Positions 1 to 11,094 of a stretch of DNA of 64,000 bases are shown here, one piece after another. The translations under genes were made by a program, and so were the position numbers. The notes below the pieces were generated by a model that saw only the letters and a list, made by a program, of their open reading frames with translations, was not told the origin of the DNA and did no database searches. How positions within the stretch are numbered: the stretch's first letter is position 1; the number at the start of each line of letters is the position of its first letter. Origin of the DNA: UBA5359 sp002410925 [NCBI: bacterium UBP13_UBA5359] (GTDB lineage Bacteria > UBP13 > UBA5359); the NCBI GenBank assembly GCA_002410925.1, contig DHPR01000010.1, positions 31,476 to 95,475 on the forward strand. Reading direction: 5' to 3'.

Positions 1-209
1 TAGCTATAGAGCATAGTGTAGAAGATGCCTGTGCCGTTCATGAAGCCGTCATGCCTTACGGTATCACCTTTTTGGAGGTGATGCAAAATTTAGATCAATT
101 GCAAACCGATATTTTCCTGCTGATCTTTATGCCTATGCCTATAGAAGGGCTGGATTCCTGCTGTGTCAGAGCTGTAGCCGTAGAGGGAGTGCCGGGGTTC
201 ACCGCATGA
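1..209 (+). CDS. C-terminal end of a putative cyclase (arylformamidase-like) family protein, truncated by window edge
   Basis: An open frame enters from the window edge (codons from base 3) and ends at TGA 207-209, giving 68 residues. The segment NLDQL, a hydrophobic strand, then IEGLDS and VRAVAVEG resembles the C-terminal end of the metal-dependent cyclase/kynurenine formamidase family (PF04199), where a GIP..ENLTNLDQL stretch precedes P-L-x-I-x-G-x-D-x-S-P-V-R-A. The metal-binding HxGTHxD motif would lie upstream and is not visible. The stop overlaps the start of the next gene (ATGA), so the two are probably co-translated. The family call rests only on the tail and is tentative. Confidence 0.55.
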   Translation, partial: AIEHSVEDACAVHEAVMPYGITFLEVMQNLDQLQTDIFLLIFMPMPIEGLDSCCVRAVAVEGVPGFTA

Positions 210-1357
210 GAAAAGATGTCAAAACCATCCTCAGGGAGCTGATTGCTTTGCCCAGTATCAATCCTATGGGGCGGGAGGATCTTCCTGCCTGTTTGACCGG
301 TGAGGCCCGGGTGGCGGAGTATGTGGAGGAGTTCATTAAATCACTGAGGTTGGAACCGATAATTCAGAAAACAGAATTACCTGAAAGATATAACATGGGT
401 GCTATGCTTTTCAAGGGCGATAAGCGCAAGACGGTGCTGTTACAGGCTCATATGGATACGGTGGGCTGTGAAGAAGAGGAACTAAAGCCGTCAGAGAGAG
501 CCGGCAGAGTATATGGGCGGGGTGCCTGCGATGATAAAGGCAGCCTGGCAGCCATGTTATACGCTCTGGGAGAGGCTGCACGCCATCCGTCTCGGATTAA
601 TAACAATATTATCGTTATGGGCGTAGCCGATGAGGAATATACTTTCAAAGGCAGCCTGGCACTGATAGCACAATCGCCTACAAGGGAGGCAAGCTTCAGT
701 ATTGTAGGAGAGCCTACCGGGTGCGGTATCGTCAATGGCTACAAGGGGATAGCTCGTTGGAAGATAGAAACAACAGGCAAGAGTTGTCACAGCTCTGATC
801 CCTGTCAGGGTATCAATGCTATTTATGCGATGGGAAGGATATTATGTTGTCTGGAGGAATACCGGACAGAGCTGGCGGCGATAAAGGATGATGAGCTTGG
901 AACAGAGAGTATATCCGTAGGCACTATCTGCGGTGGAAGGGCGGTTAATATAGTACCTGATAAATGCGTCATAGAAATAGATCGCCGTTTGACCAGAAGA
1001 TTCTCTCCGCGGCAGGCCGTGAAGGATGTAAACCGATACCTTGAGAGTAAAGGCATTGAATGTGAATATTTCATCTCTCCCTTATCCGATGCTCAAGCAG
1101 CCAATTATATCAGTGAGGATCACCCGGGTGTCAAAGCATTACAGAATATTTGCCTTAAGCTGGGATTAAATCCTACTCCTTATTGTGTCAGTTACGGCTC
1201 TGATGCCTACAGAATGAATGAGGCGGGCATAATCTCTGTTATCTGGGGGCCAGGCAGCATTCAAACGGCTCATACAGCCGGTGAAAATATATCGCTTCAG
1301 GAACTGGAGCAGGCGGTATCTTTTTATCTGAACGTTATGCAGATGCCTGCGCTGTGA
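206..1357 (+). CDS. M20 family metallopeptidase (ArgE/DapE/carboxypeptidase G2-like deacylase)
   Basis: The 383-residue product is a cytosolic binuclear zinc amidohydrolase of the M20 clan; relatives remove acyl groups from amino acids or cleave small peptides. Visible motifs are the first metal site HMD (82-84), the bridging aspartate in GRGACDDKG (104-112), the catalytic and metal glutamates in ADEE (141-144), EPT (169-171), and the dimerisation-domain histidine near 195. A late histidine in the TAH segment near the C-terminus fits the last metal ligand. Length is typical. The start overlaps the preceding stop by ATGA, so it is coupled to the cyclase-like gene. Specificity (acetylornithine, succinyl-diaminopimelate, dipeptide) cannot be read from the sequence, and no arginine or lysine genes are adjacent. 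Confidence 0.86.
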   Translation: MRKDVKTILRELIALPSINPMGREDLPACLTGEARVAEYVEEFIKSLRLEPIIQKTELPERYNMGAMLFKGDKRKTVLLQAHMDTVGCEEEELKPSERAGRVYGRGACDDKGSLAAMLYALGEAARHPSRINNNIIVMGVADEEYTFKGSLALIAQSPTREASFSIVGEPTGCGIVNGYKGIARWKIETTGKSCHSSDPCQGINAIYAMGRILCCLEEYRTELAAIKDDELGTESISVGTICGGRAVNIVPDKCVIEIDRRLTRRFSPRQAVKDVNRYLESKGIECEYFISPLSDAQAANYISEDHPGVKALQNICLKLGLNPTPYCVSYGSDAYRMNEAGIISVIWGPGSIQTAHTAGENISLQELEQAVSFYLNVMQMPAL

Positions 1358-1472
1358 TCTGCCAAAGGCAATACGACGCATTGACATAACACCGCTTCTA
1401 AAAGTATACTTTAGCTTGTTGGAATGATCATAGTTTTACTTGCGGGGAAATAAGCAGCGAGGTAATTCGGTT

Positions 1473-1919
1473 ATGCGTTTGGTTATCGGCAGCGACCACG
1501 GTGGTTATGAGTTAAAGGAGAGCCTGAAAGAGAACCTTGAAAAAGCCGGTTATAAATTTGATGATATCGGCACTTTTGGGCAGGAAGCCGTGGATTATCC
1601 GCAGGTCGGCTGGGAGCTGGCCCAGGCTGTCGCTGATGGACGTTATGATCGCGGCATTATATTGTGCGGTACCGGTATAGGCGTTTCCATTGTAGCTAAT
1701 AAAGTTTCGGGTGTGAGAGCCTCTCTCTGCCATGATACCTTCTCCGCCAGGGCGGCAAGGGAGCATAATGACGCCAACGTTCTGGCTATGGGCGGAAGGG
1801 TGATCGGACCAGGCCTGGCAGCCGATATCGCTCTTGTCTGGCTGCAGACGGAGTTTTCCGGCGATGAGCGACATATGCGCCGTATAAGCATGATAGAGCC
1901 GGGTTCGCATATTGCCTGA
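1473..1919 (+). CDS. rpiB: Ribose-5-phosphate isomerase B
   Basis: This 148-residue enzyme interconverts ribose 5-phosphate and ribulose 5-phosphate in the pentose phosphate pathway, or acts on a related sugar phosphate in the RpiB/LacAB family. The SDHGG motif (7-11), the catalytic cysteine in ILCGTGIG (C65) and the HND segment (98-100) are present, and length is normal. The start is ATG 1473, preceded by GAGG about 10 bases upstream; the in-frame TTG at 1440 lacks an equivalent site and would add residues absent from the family. It heads the rpiB-glyA-comEB-tagO-wecB series. Confidence 0.95.
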   Translation: MRLVIGSDHGGYELKESLKENLEKAGYKFDDIGTFGQEAVDYPQVGWELAQAVADGRYDRGIILCGTGIGVSIVANKVSGVRASLCHDTFSARAAREHNDANVLAMGGRVIGPGLAADIALVWLQTEFSGDERHMRRISMIEPGSHIA

Positions 1920-1951
1920 AGGTTCTTTTTTCTGAGGAAGGAGAGAGTGTT

Positions 1952-3208
1952 TTGGAAAGACTTAGAGAGGTAGACCCTGAGGTTTATCATGCTATTGAGC
2001 ATGAGCGTGAGCGCCAGGGAGCAAAGATAGAACTAATAGCTTCGGAGAACTTTGTGGATCGGGCTATTTTGGCAGCTCAAGGGTCAGTGCTGACCAATAA
2101 GTATGCTGAGGGATATCCCGGTAAGAGATATTACGGCGGCTGTGAGTTTGTAGATGTAGTGGAGAGGCTGGCCATAGAGAGAGCCAAAAAGCTTTTTGGC
2201 GCTGAGCATGTAAATGTACAGCCGCATTCCGGCTCTCAGGCCAATATGGCGGCATACTTTGCTGTTTTGAAGCCTGGGGATACCGTTCTGGCTATGGATT
2301 TGGCCCATGGCGGCCATCTTACACATGGGCATAGATTGAATTTTTCCGGCATGCTCTATAATATCTGCTCTTACGGGGTTGGTCCTGAAGATCATCGCCT
2401 GGATTATGATGCATTGCTGGCTCAGGCTAAAGAGTGTAAACCTAAAATGATAGTAGCCGGTGCCAGTGCCTATCCACGCAAACTGGATTTCGAGCGTTTT
2501 CGAGCCATTTGTGATGAGGTGGGCGCTTACCTGATGGTGGATATGGCTCATATTGCCGGCTTGGTAGCAGCCGGGTTGCATCAAAGCCCCGTGCCTTACG
2601 CTGATTTTGTTACCACTACCACGCATAAGACTCTTCGGGGGCCTCGGGCGGGTATGGTTATCTGCAAGGCGGAGCATGCCAGGGCACTGGATTCGGCACT
2701 TTTTCCCGGCTTGCAGGGCGGACCGCTCATGCATGTAATTGCCGCCAAGGCTGTGGCGCTGAAGGAGGCCATGACACCGGAGTTCAGGCAGTATCAGAGC
2801 AATATTCTCAGCAATGCCGCAACGCTGGCAAAGGAGCTTATAAAGCGTGGCTTTGAACTGAGCTCAGGCGGTACGGATAACCACCTGATGCTGGTAGATG
2901 TTACAACCAAGGATATGACCGGTCTCGATGCCCAGTTGCTCTTGGATGAGATCGGCATAACCGTCAACAAGAATATGATACCGTTCGACAAGCAGAAACC
3001 TATGGTGACCAGCGGCATAAGAATAGGGACTCCGGCTGTAACTACCCGGGGTATGGGCACTGAAGAAATGAAGGAGATCGCTCATATTATCGACGAGGCG
3101 CTCTCTGATGCCGATAACCGTCTGACTCTGGAGCGGTCAAAATACCGGGTCAAGGACCTTTGCGGCAAGTTTCCGCTTTATCGGGATCTGGATAACACTT
3201 GCTGTTAG
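1952..3208 (+). CDS. glyA: Serine hydroxymethyltransferase
   Basis: GlyA interconverts serine and glycine with tetrahydrofolate, supplying 5,10-methylenetetrahydrofolate for thymidylate and purine synthesis. The 418-residue chain has the PLP lysine in [14 protein letters not shown] (K226), the SENF segment (31-34) and the [11 protein letters not shown] substrate loop (53-63). The start is TTG 1952, after an AGGAAGGAG ribosome binding site. It lies 32 bases after rpiB. With the downstream dCMP deaminase it places two steps feeding dTMP synthesis side by side. Confidence 0.97.
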   Translation: MERLREVDPEVYHAIEHERERQGAKIELIASENFVDRAILAAQGSVLTNKYAEGYPGKRYYGGCEFVDVVERLAIERAKKLFGAEHVNVQPHSGSQANMAAYFAVLKPGDTVLAMDLAHGGHLTHGHRLNFSGMLYNICSYGVGPEDHRLDYDALLAQAKECKPKMIVAGASAYPRKLDFERFRAICDEVGAYLMVDMAHIAGLVAAGLHQSPVPYADFVTTTTHKTLRGPRAGMVICKAEHARALDSALFPGLQGGPLMHVIAAKAVALKEAMTPEFRQYQSNILSNAATLAKELIKRGFELSSGGTDNHLMLVDVTTKDMTGLDAQLLLDEIGITVNKNMIPFDKQKPMVTSGIRIGTPAVTTRGMGTEEMKEIAHIIDEALSDADNRLTLERSKYRVKDLCGKFPLYRDLDNTCC

Positions 3209-3263
3209 TCCTGAATGAATCAAAAATCGAGCTGCTTGAAGAGCGTACCTTGGGGATGTCTGA

Positions 3264-3749
3264 ATGAATAAAGAGATTATTGCCTCCGATTCGTCATCCA
3301 TAGTCGATCGTCCGGACTGGGATAGATATTTTATGGAGATAGCAGGGGTGGTAGCCAGGCGAGCCACCTGTATGCGGCGCCGTGTGGGAGCCATTTTAGT
3401 TAAGGATAGGCGTATTCTGACCACGGGGTATAATGGTGCGCCGTCCGGGTTACGGCATTGCAGAGAAGCAGGCTGCCTAAGAGAGCGTCTGGGGGTTCCT
3501 TCCGGTGAACGGGCGGAGCTCTGTCGCGGGCTGCATGCTGAGCAGAATGCCATTATTCAGGCTGCCTTACATGGTGTCCCTATAGAAGGCTCCGTCTTGT
3601 ATTGTACCAATCAGCCTTGCACCATGTGTGCTAAAATGCTGGTGAATGCCGGTGTCAGGCGTATCGTCTTTACCGGCTCTTATCCTGATGAATTGGCTAT
3701 GGATATCCTTGGCGAAGCCGGGGTAGAGATAATGATATTTAGGGGTTAA
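3264..3749 (+). CDS. comEB: Deoxycytidylate (dCMP) deaminase
   Basis: This 161-residue zinc enzyme of the cytidine/deoxycytidylate deaminase superfamily converts dCMP to dUMP, the substrate of thymidylate synthase. The zinc motifs are HAE (91-93, with E93 as proton shuttle) and PCTMC (C119 and C122). The N-terminal segment [10 protein letters not shown] and the YNGAPSG substrate loop are typical of ComEB-type dCMP deaminases. It lies 55 bases after glyA and one base before tagO, so it is probably co-transcribed. No competence genes are near, so the ComEB name reflects homology only. Confidence 0.9.
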   Translation: MNKEIIASDSSSIVDRPDWDRYFMEIAGVVARRATCMRRRVGAILVKDRRILTTGYNGAPSGLRHCREAGCLRERLGVPSGERAELCRGLHAEQNAIIQAALHGVPIEGSVLYCTNQPCTMCAKMLVNAGVRRIVFTGSYPDELAMDILGEAGVEIMIFRG

Positions 3750-3750
3750 T

Positions 3751-4704
3751 ATGGATTCCTCCATTTACTATGCTATATCCTTTATGGTGGCATTGATTGC
3801 ATCTTTATTTCTTACACCGCTGATACGCTTTATGGCTGCCCGGTTTGGTATAGTTGATCATCCTCAATCACGCAAGGTACATAAGGAGCCGGTGCCCCTC
3901 TGGGGAGGATTGGCTATTTATGCCGCTTTGGTTGTTGCAGTGACGGGTATCTCCATTTTGAGCGCTACGACAATGACCATGCTGATCGAAGGAATAATCG
4001 TCGGCGGGGCTTTTATCGTGGTTGTCGGTATGGTGGACGATGCTATCGGCATGCCGGCACGTTTGAAACTTGCCTTTCAGATAGTGGGCGCACTGATACT
4101 GATAGGCTTCGGCATAAGGATAGAGCTGCTATCCAATCCCTTCAGCGGCGGATATATTTATCTGGGTTACTGGGGAATATTGATAACCATTTTCTGGGTA
4201 GTGGCTGTTACCAACGCCATAAACCTTATCGATGGCCTGGATGGATTAGCTTCGGGGTTATCATGCATAGCTGCAATAGCCTTTTTTATTCTCTCTCTTA
4301 AATTTGGTCATCTTTCAATCTCGATTATCTCCATGGCTCTTGCCGGGGCCTGCCTGGGCTTTCTCAGATACAACTTTAATCCGGCCAGTATATTCATGGG
4401 AGATACCGGCTCAATGCTGCTTGGTTATGTGTTGGCTGCTATCTCGGTAGCCGGAGCTTTTAAAGGTGCCGCCGCTGTCATGCTGACTTTACCGGTTATA
4501 GTATTGGGATTGCCTATCTTTGATGTCTCTTTTGCTATCTTGCGTCGTTTGCTTAAAGGTAATCCTATATTCCAGGCGGATAAGGGGCATCTGCATCACC
4601 GGCTGCTGAATAGAGGCCTGTCCCAACGCCGGGCCGTCATGGTATTATATATTATAGGTATAGCCTGCAGTTTGTTGGCTGTATATCTGTCTACTCTCCA
4701 TTGA
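3751..4704 (+). CDS. tagO: Undecaprenyl-phosphate N-acetylglucosamine 1-phosphate transferase (WecA/TagO family)
   Basis: This polytopic membrane enzyme of the MraY/WecA superfamily (317 residues, about ten hydrophobic segments) moves GlcNAc-1-phosphate from UDP-GlcNAc to undecaprenyl phosphate, the first step of wall teichoic acid, O-antigen or enterobacterial common antigen-type polymers. The diagnostic loops are VDDAIG (metal and catalytic Asp pair), NAINLIDGLDGLASG, MGDTGS and the HLHHRL loop that distinguishes WecA/TagO from MraY. It starts one base after comEB. The following gene makes ManNAc nucleotide from the same precursor, which supports a role in a surface polymer. Confidence 0.92.
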   Translation: MDSSIYYAISFMVALIASLFLTPLIRFMAARFGIVDHPQSRKVHKEPVPLWGGLAIYAALVVAVTGISILSATTMTMLIEGIIVGGAFIVVVGMVDDAIGMPARLKLAFQIVGALILIGFGIRIELLSNPFSGGYIYLGYWGILITIFWVVAVTNAINLIDGLDGLASGLSCIAAIAFFILSLKFGHLSISIISMALAGACLGFLRYNFNPASIFMGDTGSMLLGYVLAAISVAGAFKGAAAVMLTLPVIVLGLPIFDVSFAILRRLLKGNPIFQADKGHLHHRLLNRGLSQRRAVMVLYIIGIACSLLAVYLSTLH

Positions 4705-4793
4705 CTATGAAAAGGGCAAGGGAGAGGGGCAAAGTTCTGAGCTGAGAACTCCGAACTACATTACTGTATTCTAAGGATAAGGAGAGAGATCAT

Positions 4794-5975
4794 ATGGAAA
4801 GTCCGAGACCAGCAACCGTATTTACAGGACACCGGTCCCGGCCTAAAATAGCTGTAATCTTCGGAACCAGACCGGAGGCCGTCAAGATGGCTCCGGTGGT
4901 AAAAAGCTTTCAGGCGGAGGATCGCCTGGAGACCATCGTCATTGTCACTGCTCAGCACAGAGAGATGTTGGATCAGGTCATGGCCACCTTTAATATCAGT
5001 GCCGACTATGATCTCGATATTATGTCTCCGGGGCAAAGCCTGGCGACTCTTACCAATCGTGTGCTAACCGGTATTGATGGCTTACTGCAGAAAATCTGTC
5101 CGGATATGATATTGGTCCAGGGAGATACTACCACCGTCTTTGCCTCCTCACTGGCAGCCTTTTACAACAAAGTGGCTATTGGTCATGTGGAGGCCGGGCT
5201 ACGTACGGATGATAAATATAACCCCTTCCCCGAAGAGATAAATCGTCGTCTTACCGGAACTATGGCAGATATACATTTTGCTCCTACTACTGTTTCACGG
5301 GACAATCTTCTGAATGAGGGAGTTCCTGCTGAGCGGATAATGGTTACGGGCAATACCGTTATCGATTCATTGATGATGGTGGCAAGCAGATCTTATTCCT
5401 TTGCCGGAGGAGAACTGTCCCGGCTGGAGAAGCATCCCGGCAGAGTGGTCCTGATAACGGCTCACCGCCGTGAAAATTGGGGTGCCCCCATGCAGCGCAT
5501 AGTTCGCGTACTGGCTCGGCTGGCATATCGTTATTCCGATACCCTTTTCGTTTTTCCTATGCATCGCAACCCGGAGGTGCGCAGGGTCATAACCGGTGAA
5601 TTGGCTAACCTGAGTAACGTTATGCTGGTAGAGCCGCAGGATTATGAACCTTTTATTCACCTCATGAAACGCAGCCATCTTATTATTACCGATTCCGGCG
5701 GCGTTCAGGAAGAGGCCCCATCGCTGGGGATTCCTGTGCTTGTATTGCGCGAGCGCACCGAACGTCCGGAGGCAGTGGAAGTGGGCACTGTTCGTCTGGT
5801 AGGCACCGATGAGGAAAGTATCTTCATACAGTCGGTTGAGCTGATGGATAGCGATGAAGCCCACCGAAAGATGTCAGGAACAGCCAACCCCTATGGCGAC
5901 GGCAAATCAGCAGAGCGCATCTTGGCCGGAGTTATACAATATTTCGGCCTGGAAGTTGCCGGCAAAGAGAATTAA
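4794..5975 (+). CDS. wecB: UDP-N-acetylglucosamine 2-epimerase (non-hydrolysing)
   Basis: The 393-residue cytosolic enzyme has the GT-B fold and interconverts UDP-GlcNAc and UDP-ManNAc for surface polysaccharide or teichoic acid linkage units. Family hallmarks are FGTRPEAVKMAPV, TAQHREMLDQ, VQGDTTT, VEAGLRT, NPFPEEINRR, TAHRRENWG and the SGGVQEEAPSLGIPVLVLRERTERPE region (written here as two parts: SGGVQEEAPSLG and RERTERPEAVE). The start is ATG 4794 after AAGGAGAGAG. About 20 residues precede the usual N-terminus, so an internal start is possible but lacks a better ribosome site. Ninety bases separate it from tagO. Confidence 0.96.
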   Translation: MESPRPATVFTGHRSRPKIAVIFGTRPEAVKMAPVVKSFQAEDRLETIVIVTAQHREMLDQVMATFNISADYDLDIMSPGQSLATLTNRVLTGIDGLLQKICPDMILVQGDTTTVFASSLAAFYNKVAIGHVEAGLRTDDKYNPFPEEINRRLTGTMADIHFAPTTVSRDNLLNEGVPAERIMVTGNTVIDSLMMVASRSYSFAGGELSRLEKHPGRVVLITAHRRENWGAPMQRIVRVLARLAYRYSDTLFVFPMHRNPEVRRVITGELANLSNVMLVEPQDYEPFIHLMKRSHLIITDSGGVQEEAPSLGIPVLVLRERTERPEAVEVGTVRLVGTDEESIFIQSVELMDSDEAHRKMSGTANPYGDGKSAERILAGVIQYFGLEVAGKEN

Positions 5976-6062
5976 CGGCTTTTCGAAACGGTAACAGCAG
6001 CATAATCATTTTTATCACAGGTTTTTTGGCAGATATGTTGAATAATTGAAGTAAGGCCTGGC

Positions 6063-6084
6063 GGCCGGAGAGCTCTCTCCGGCC
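6063..6084 (+). terminator. Perfect GC-rich hairpin after wecB
   Basis: GGCCGGAGA pairs exactly with TCTCCGGCC around a four-base loop, and GGGCTGCTTTTG follows. It lies between the end of wecB and the universal stress gene, so it probably terminates the rpiB-wecB transcript. The U tract is short. Confidence 0.5.
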
Positions 6085-6115
6085 GGGCTGCTTTTGTAAT
6101 GGCGGAGGTGGTTAT

Positions 6116-6544
6116 ATGAAGTATAAATCAATTCTCGTTCCGATCAATGGTGCCGATTATGCGGAAGAAATGATTGACTTGGCTTGTAAGCTGGCAGATC
6201 GGGATGAGGCTGAGCTTCATGCTTTATATGTTTTTGTCGTTCCGCGAACACTGCCCATCGATGCTTCGGTTCCTGCAGAAGAGAATAAAGGCGCAGAGAT
6301 ACTGGCCCGTGCAGAAGCTGCCGCCGCCTCTGCCGGCGTAAGCATCAGGACGCATTTCTATCAATCCCGTTCTGCCGGAGTATCCGTTTTGGATGCCATT
6401 GAACGTTTACAGGCAGATCTTGTTATTCTGGGCGTAAGCGGTGAACCTCGGGTGGGTGGTATATTCTTTGGCACCACAACCGATCTTGTTTTAAAAAATG
6501 CGCCCTGCCGGGTATTGATCGGCAGAGCCGGCATGGAGGATTGA
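6116..6544 (+). CDS. Universal stress protein (UspA family, ATP-binding type)
   Basis: A 142-residue single Usp domain. It begins with the ILVPINGADYAEEMID strand-helix and ends with a nucleotide-binding signature of the form G-x2-G-x9-G-(S/T): the glycines of GVSG, then GTT nine residues later, so ATP binding is expected. It has a strong site (GGCGGAGGTGG) before ATG and lies one base before a TrkA-type gene. Usp domains often accompany ion transporters and their regulators, so a role in sensing nucleotide state for the K+ or Na+ systems downstream is plausible but inferred. Confidence 0.86.
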   Translation: MKYKSILVPINGADYAEEMIDLACKLADRDEAELHALYVFVVPRTLPIDASVPAEENKGAEILARAEAAAASAGVSIRTHFYQSRSAGVSVLDAIERLQADLVILGVSGEPRVGGIFFGTTTDLVLKNAPCRVLIGRAGMED

Positions 6545-6545
6545 A

Positions 6546-7199
6546 ATGAAGATAGTGATTATGGGCTGCGGGCGTGTGGGCGTATTGCTTGCCAGAATAC
6601 TGGACAGCGAAGGGCATAAGGTAGCGGTGATAGACAGAGATAGCCAGGCGTTTGGCGGCCTTTGTGAAGAGTTTCAAGGGCGTATGATAGCCGGTAACGG
6701 CATTGATGCCGATGTGCAGCGTGAGGCGGGTATGGCAGAAGCCGATGCCTTTGTAGCCGCCACCAGGGATGACAATACCAACATCATGGCGGCCCAGGTG
6801 GCCAAAGAGATATTCGGTGTTTTCAAGGTAATAGCCAGGATATATGATTCGGAGAGAGAGCATATCTTTCATGAGCTCGGTCTGAAGACCATATGCCCCG
6901 TTACGGTGGGGGCCTTTCAGATAAGGAATGCTATTCTTGCCGATACACTAAGACGTATACCTTTGGAAGCAGCCAATAATCTAGAGCTTATCGAAACTGC
7001 GCTTCCGGAAGGTCTTGACGGCAAGAAAGTGCGCGATATCCAGAGTCCCGGAGAGATCAGAGTTGTCGCTCTGGAAAGAGAGGGTTTATCTATCATACCC
7101 GGCGGGGATACCTTATTGAAGAGTGGCGATACCATAACTATCGTTATTTCCAGGGATGTAATGCCCAGGCTACAGGCTCTTATAGGTATAAAGGCATAA
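6546..7199 (+). CDS. trkA: TrkA/KtrA-type K+ regulatory subunit (RCK: TrkA-N plus TrkA-C)
   Basis: The 217-residue protein is a cytosolic ring-forming regulator of Trk/Ktr potassium channels. Residues 1-130 form a Rossmann domain with the dinucleotide motif GCGRVG near the N-terminus and an acidic residue ending strand 2 (VIDRDSQ). Residues about 140-217 form a TrkA-C domain (EGLDGKKVRDI...GDTITIVI). It is translationally close to the usp gene (one-base gap), and a second TrkA-N protein follows. No TrkH/KtrB membrane subunit is present anywhere in the window, so its partner must be encoded elsewhere. Confidence 0.9.
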   Translation: MKIVIMGCGRVGVLLARILDSEGHKVAVIDRDSQAFGGLCEEFQGRMIAGNGIDADVQREAGMAEADAFVAATRDDNTNIMAAQVAKEIFGVFKVIARIYDSEREHIFHELGLKTICPVTVGAFQIRNAILADTLRRIPLEAANNLELIETALPEGLDGKKVRDIQSPGEIRVVALEREGLSIIPGGDTLLKSGDTITIVISRDVMPRLQALIGIKA

Positions 7200-7260
7200 T
7201 CATAATATCAGGCTTTAGGCTGAAACAGTTAAGGCATGATTATTGAAGGGAGAGAATCCT

Positions 7261-7704
7261 ATGTATGTGATATTGGTGGGAGGTGGCAAAGTAGGTTATT
7301 ATCTTACCAAAACCTTGTTGTCCGAAGGATTTGAAGTTACGCTGATTGAAAAGGAGAGGACGATATTCGAAAAGCTTTTTCAGGAATTCAAGGATTCCGT
7401 GGTTCTGGGAGATGGTACGGATATTAGATTGCTGCATAACTCAGGCGCCGGCCGGGCTGATTTGCTGGTTTCAATTACCGGACATGATCAGGATAATCTG
7501 GTAGCTTGCCAATTGGCTAAAAGAAAGTTTGGAGTGGCTCATACCATCGCCAGGGTTAATAATCCCAAGAATGAGGATATTCTGCGCCGTCTGGGTGTCG
7601 ATACCACACTCAGTAGCACTAGAATTATTTTTAATCTGATTGAGCAAGAAGTAGCTGCTCAGGTAGGTAGGCTACAGGAAGCGGCGGCCAGGAGCCGGGA
7701 ATAA
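7261..7704 (+). CDS. Second TrkA-N domain protein, without a TrkA-C domain
   Basis: A 147-residue Rossmann/RCK-N domain with VGGGKVGYYL near its N-terminus, an acidic strand-2 end (LIEKER) and the GDGTD and ARVNNPKN segments of TrkA. It stops after about one RCK-N domain plus a helix, so the ligand-binding TrkA-C domain present in its neighbour is missing. Start ATG 7261 follows GAAGGGAGA; an in-frame TTG at 7243 lies upstream of that site. The stop abuts the next ATG directly. A heteromeric pair with the preceding TrkA is plausible but unproven. Confidence 0.86.
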   Translation: MYVILVGGGKVGYYLTKTLLSEGFEVTLIEKERTIFEKLFQEFKDSVVLGDGTDIRLLHNSGAGRADLLVSITGHDQDNLVACQLAKRKFGVAHTIARVNNPKNEDILRRLGVDTTLSSTRIIFNLIEQEVAAQVGRLQEAAARSRE

Positions 7705-8017
7705 ATGGCTGAGAATATACTTTCCAGAATAAGACGGGCGGAGGAAGAGGCCGCATTAACGATCTCAGCTGCCAGAGAGAGCGCTGCAGATATAATACGG
7801 CGTGCCTCTGCGGATGCCGAGGCCTTGCTGGCGGAAAAACGGCGGCAGGGAGAGGCTCAGGCAGCAGCTTTAATTGCCGAAGCAGAGGCTCTATCAAAGG
7901 CCGAAACAGAGGAGCTTAAGCGCTTGTCGAATCAACAAAAAGAACGCCTGATCGATATGGCTGAAAAGGGCTGTGAAGAGGCGACAGGCTACGTTCTGAA
8001 GGAGGCTCTTGGTCGTT

Positions 8018-8031
<14 letters not shown>
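7705..8031 (+). CDS. atpH: V/A-type ATPase peripheral-stalk subunit (G/H type)
   Basis: A 108-residue, Ala/Glu/Arg-rich, continuous coiled-coil protein with the heptad pattern of V/A-ATPase subunit H (subunit G of eukaryotes), which pairs with subunit E to form the peripheral stator stalk. There are no transmembrane segments. Identification comes from composition, length and position as first structural gene of the ATPase operon immediately before subunit I. Its stop overlaps the start of subunit I. Confidence 0.75.
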
Positions 8032-10481
<2,450 letters not shown>

Positions 10482-10482
10482 T

Positions 10483-11094
10483 ATGTCGCTGGAAGCCATT
10501 GAAATGAGAATTTTGGCCGATGCCCGGGCTGAAGCAGAGCGTATAATCGATGAGGCTCAGGCACGTGCAGCCGATATAGCATCGCATGCCGCCGATAATG
10601 GGCAGCGAATTACAGAAGAAATACTGGCCGAAGCAGAGAGCAAGGCCGAAGAGCAACGTCGGCGAGCATTGGGGATGGCCGGTTTGGAAAGGCGAAAAGA
10701 GCTGTTGCAGGAGAAGAGATATCTGCTGGATACGCTCTTTGAATCTGCTATACGGCGTTTGAATGATCTACCGGCGGATGATTATTTCTCTCTTATTTCC
10801 GCCATGATAACTCAAGAAGCGCCGCATGGCGATAAAGAGCTGCTTTTAAGCGAAACGGATCTTGCACGCCTTCCGACAAGCTTTATGGAAGATCTTAATA
10901 AAAAACTGGCTGAGGCCGGCATTGATGGGGAACTAAGGCTCTCCCCCGAGCGACGCACTATAAGAGGAGGTTTTATGCTAAAATGCGGCGGATTGGAATT
11001 CAATGGCACCTTTGAGCGCTTGATAACAGGCATGAGATCCAAGCTTGAACCGGGAGTCATCGAGCGCCTGGGATTCGATAAAGCGAATGTATAA
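10483..11094 (+). CDS. atpE: V/A-type ATPase subunit E (peripheral stalk)
   Basis: A 203-residue stator-stalk protein that dimerises with the G/H-type subunit and tethers the catalytic head. The N-terminal third is an Ala/Glu-rich helix (ADARAEAERIIDEA) and the C-terminal part is the mixed alpha/beta head-binding domain ending with GGLEFNGTFERLI. ATG 10483 is chosen because it follows the proteolipid stop by one base; upstream in-frame ATG codons lie inside atpK. Its 3' end overlaps atpC by eight bases. Confidence 0.9.
   Translation: MSLEAIEMRILADARAEAERIIDEAQARAADIASHAADNGQRITEEILAEAESKAEEQRRRALGMAGLERRKELLQEKRYLLDTLFESAIRRLNDLPADDYFSLISAMITQEAPHGDKELLLSETDLARLPTSFMEDLNKKLAEAGIDGELRLSPERRTIRGGFMLKCGGLEFNGTFERLITGMRSKLEPGVIERLGFDKANV

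Noticed and set aside
2084-2734. 216-residue minus-strand frame inside glyA
   Set aside because: Antisense shadow of glyA with no ribosome site or recognisable protein.
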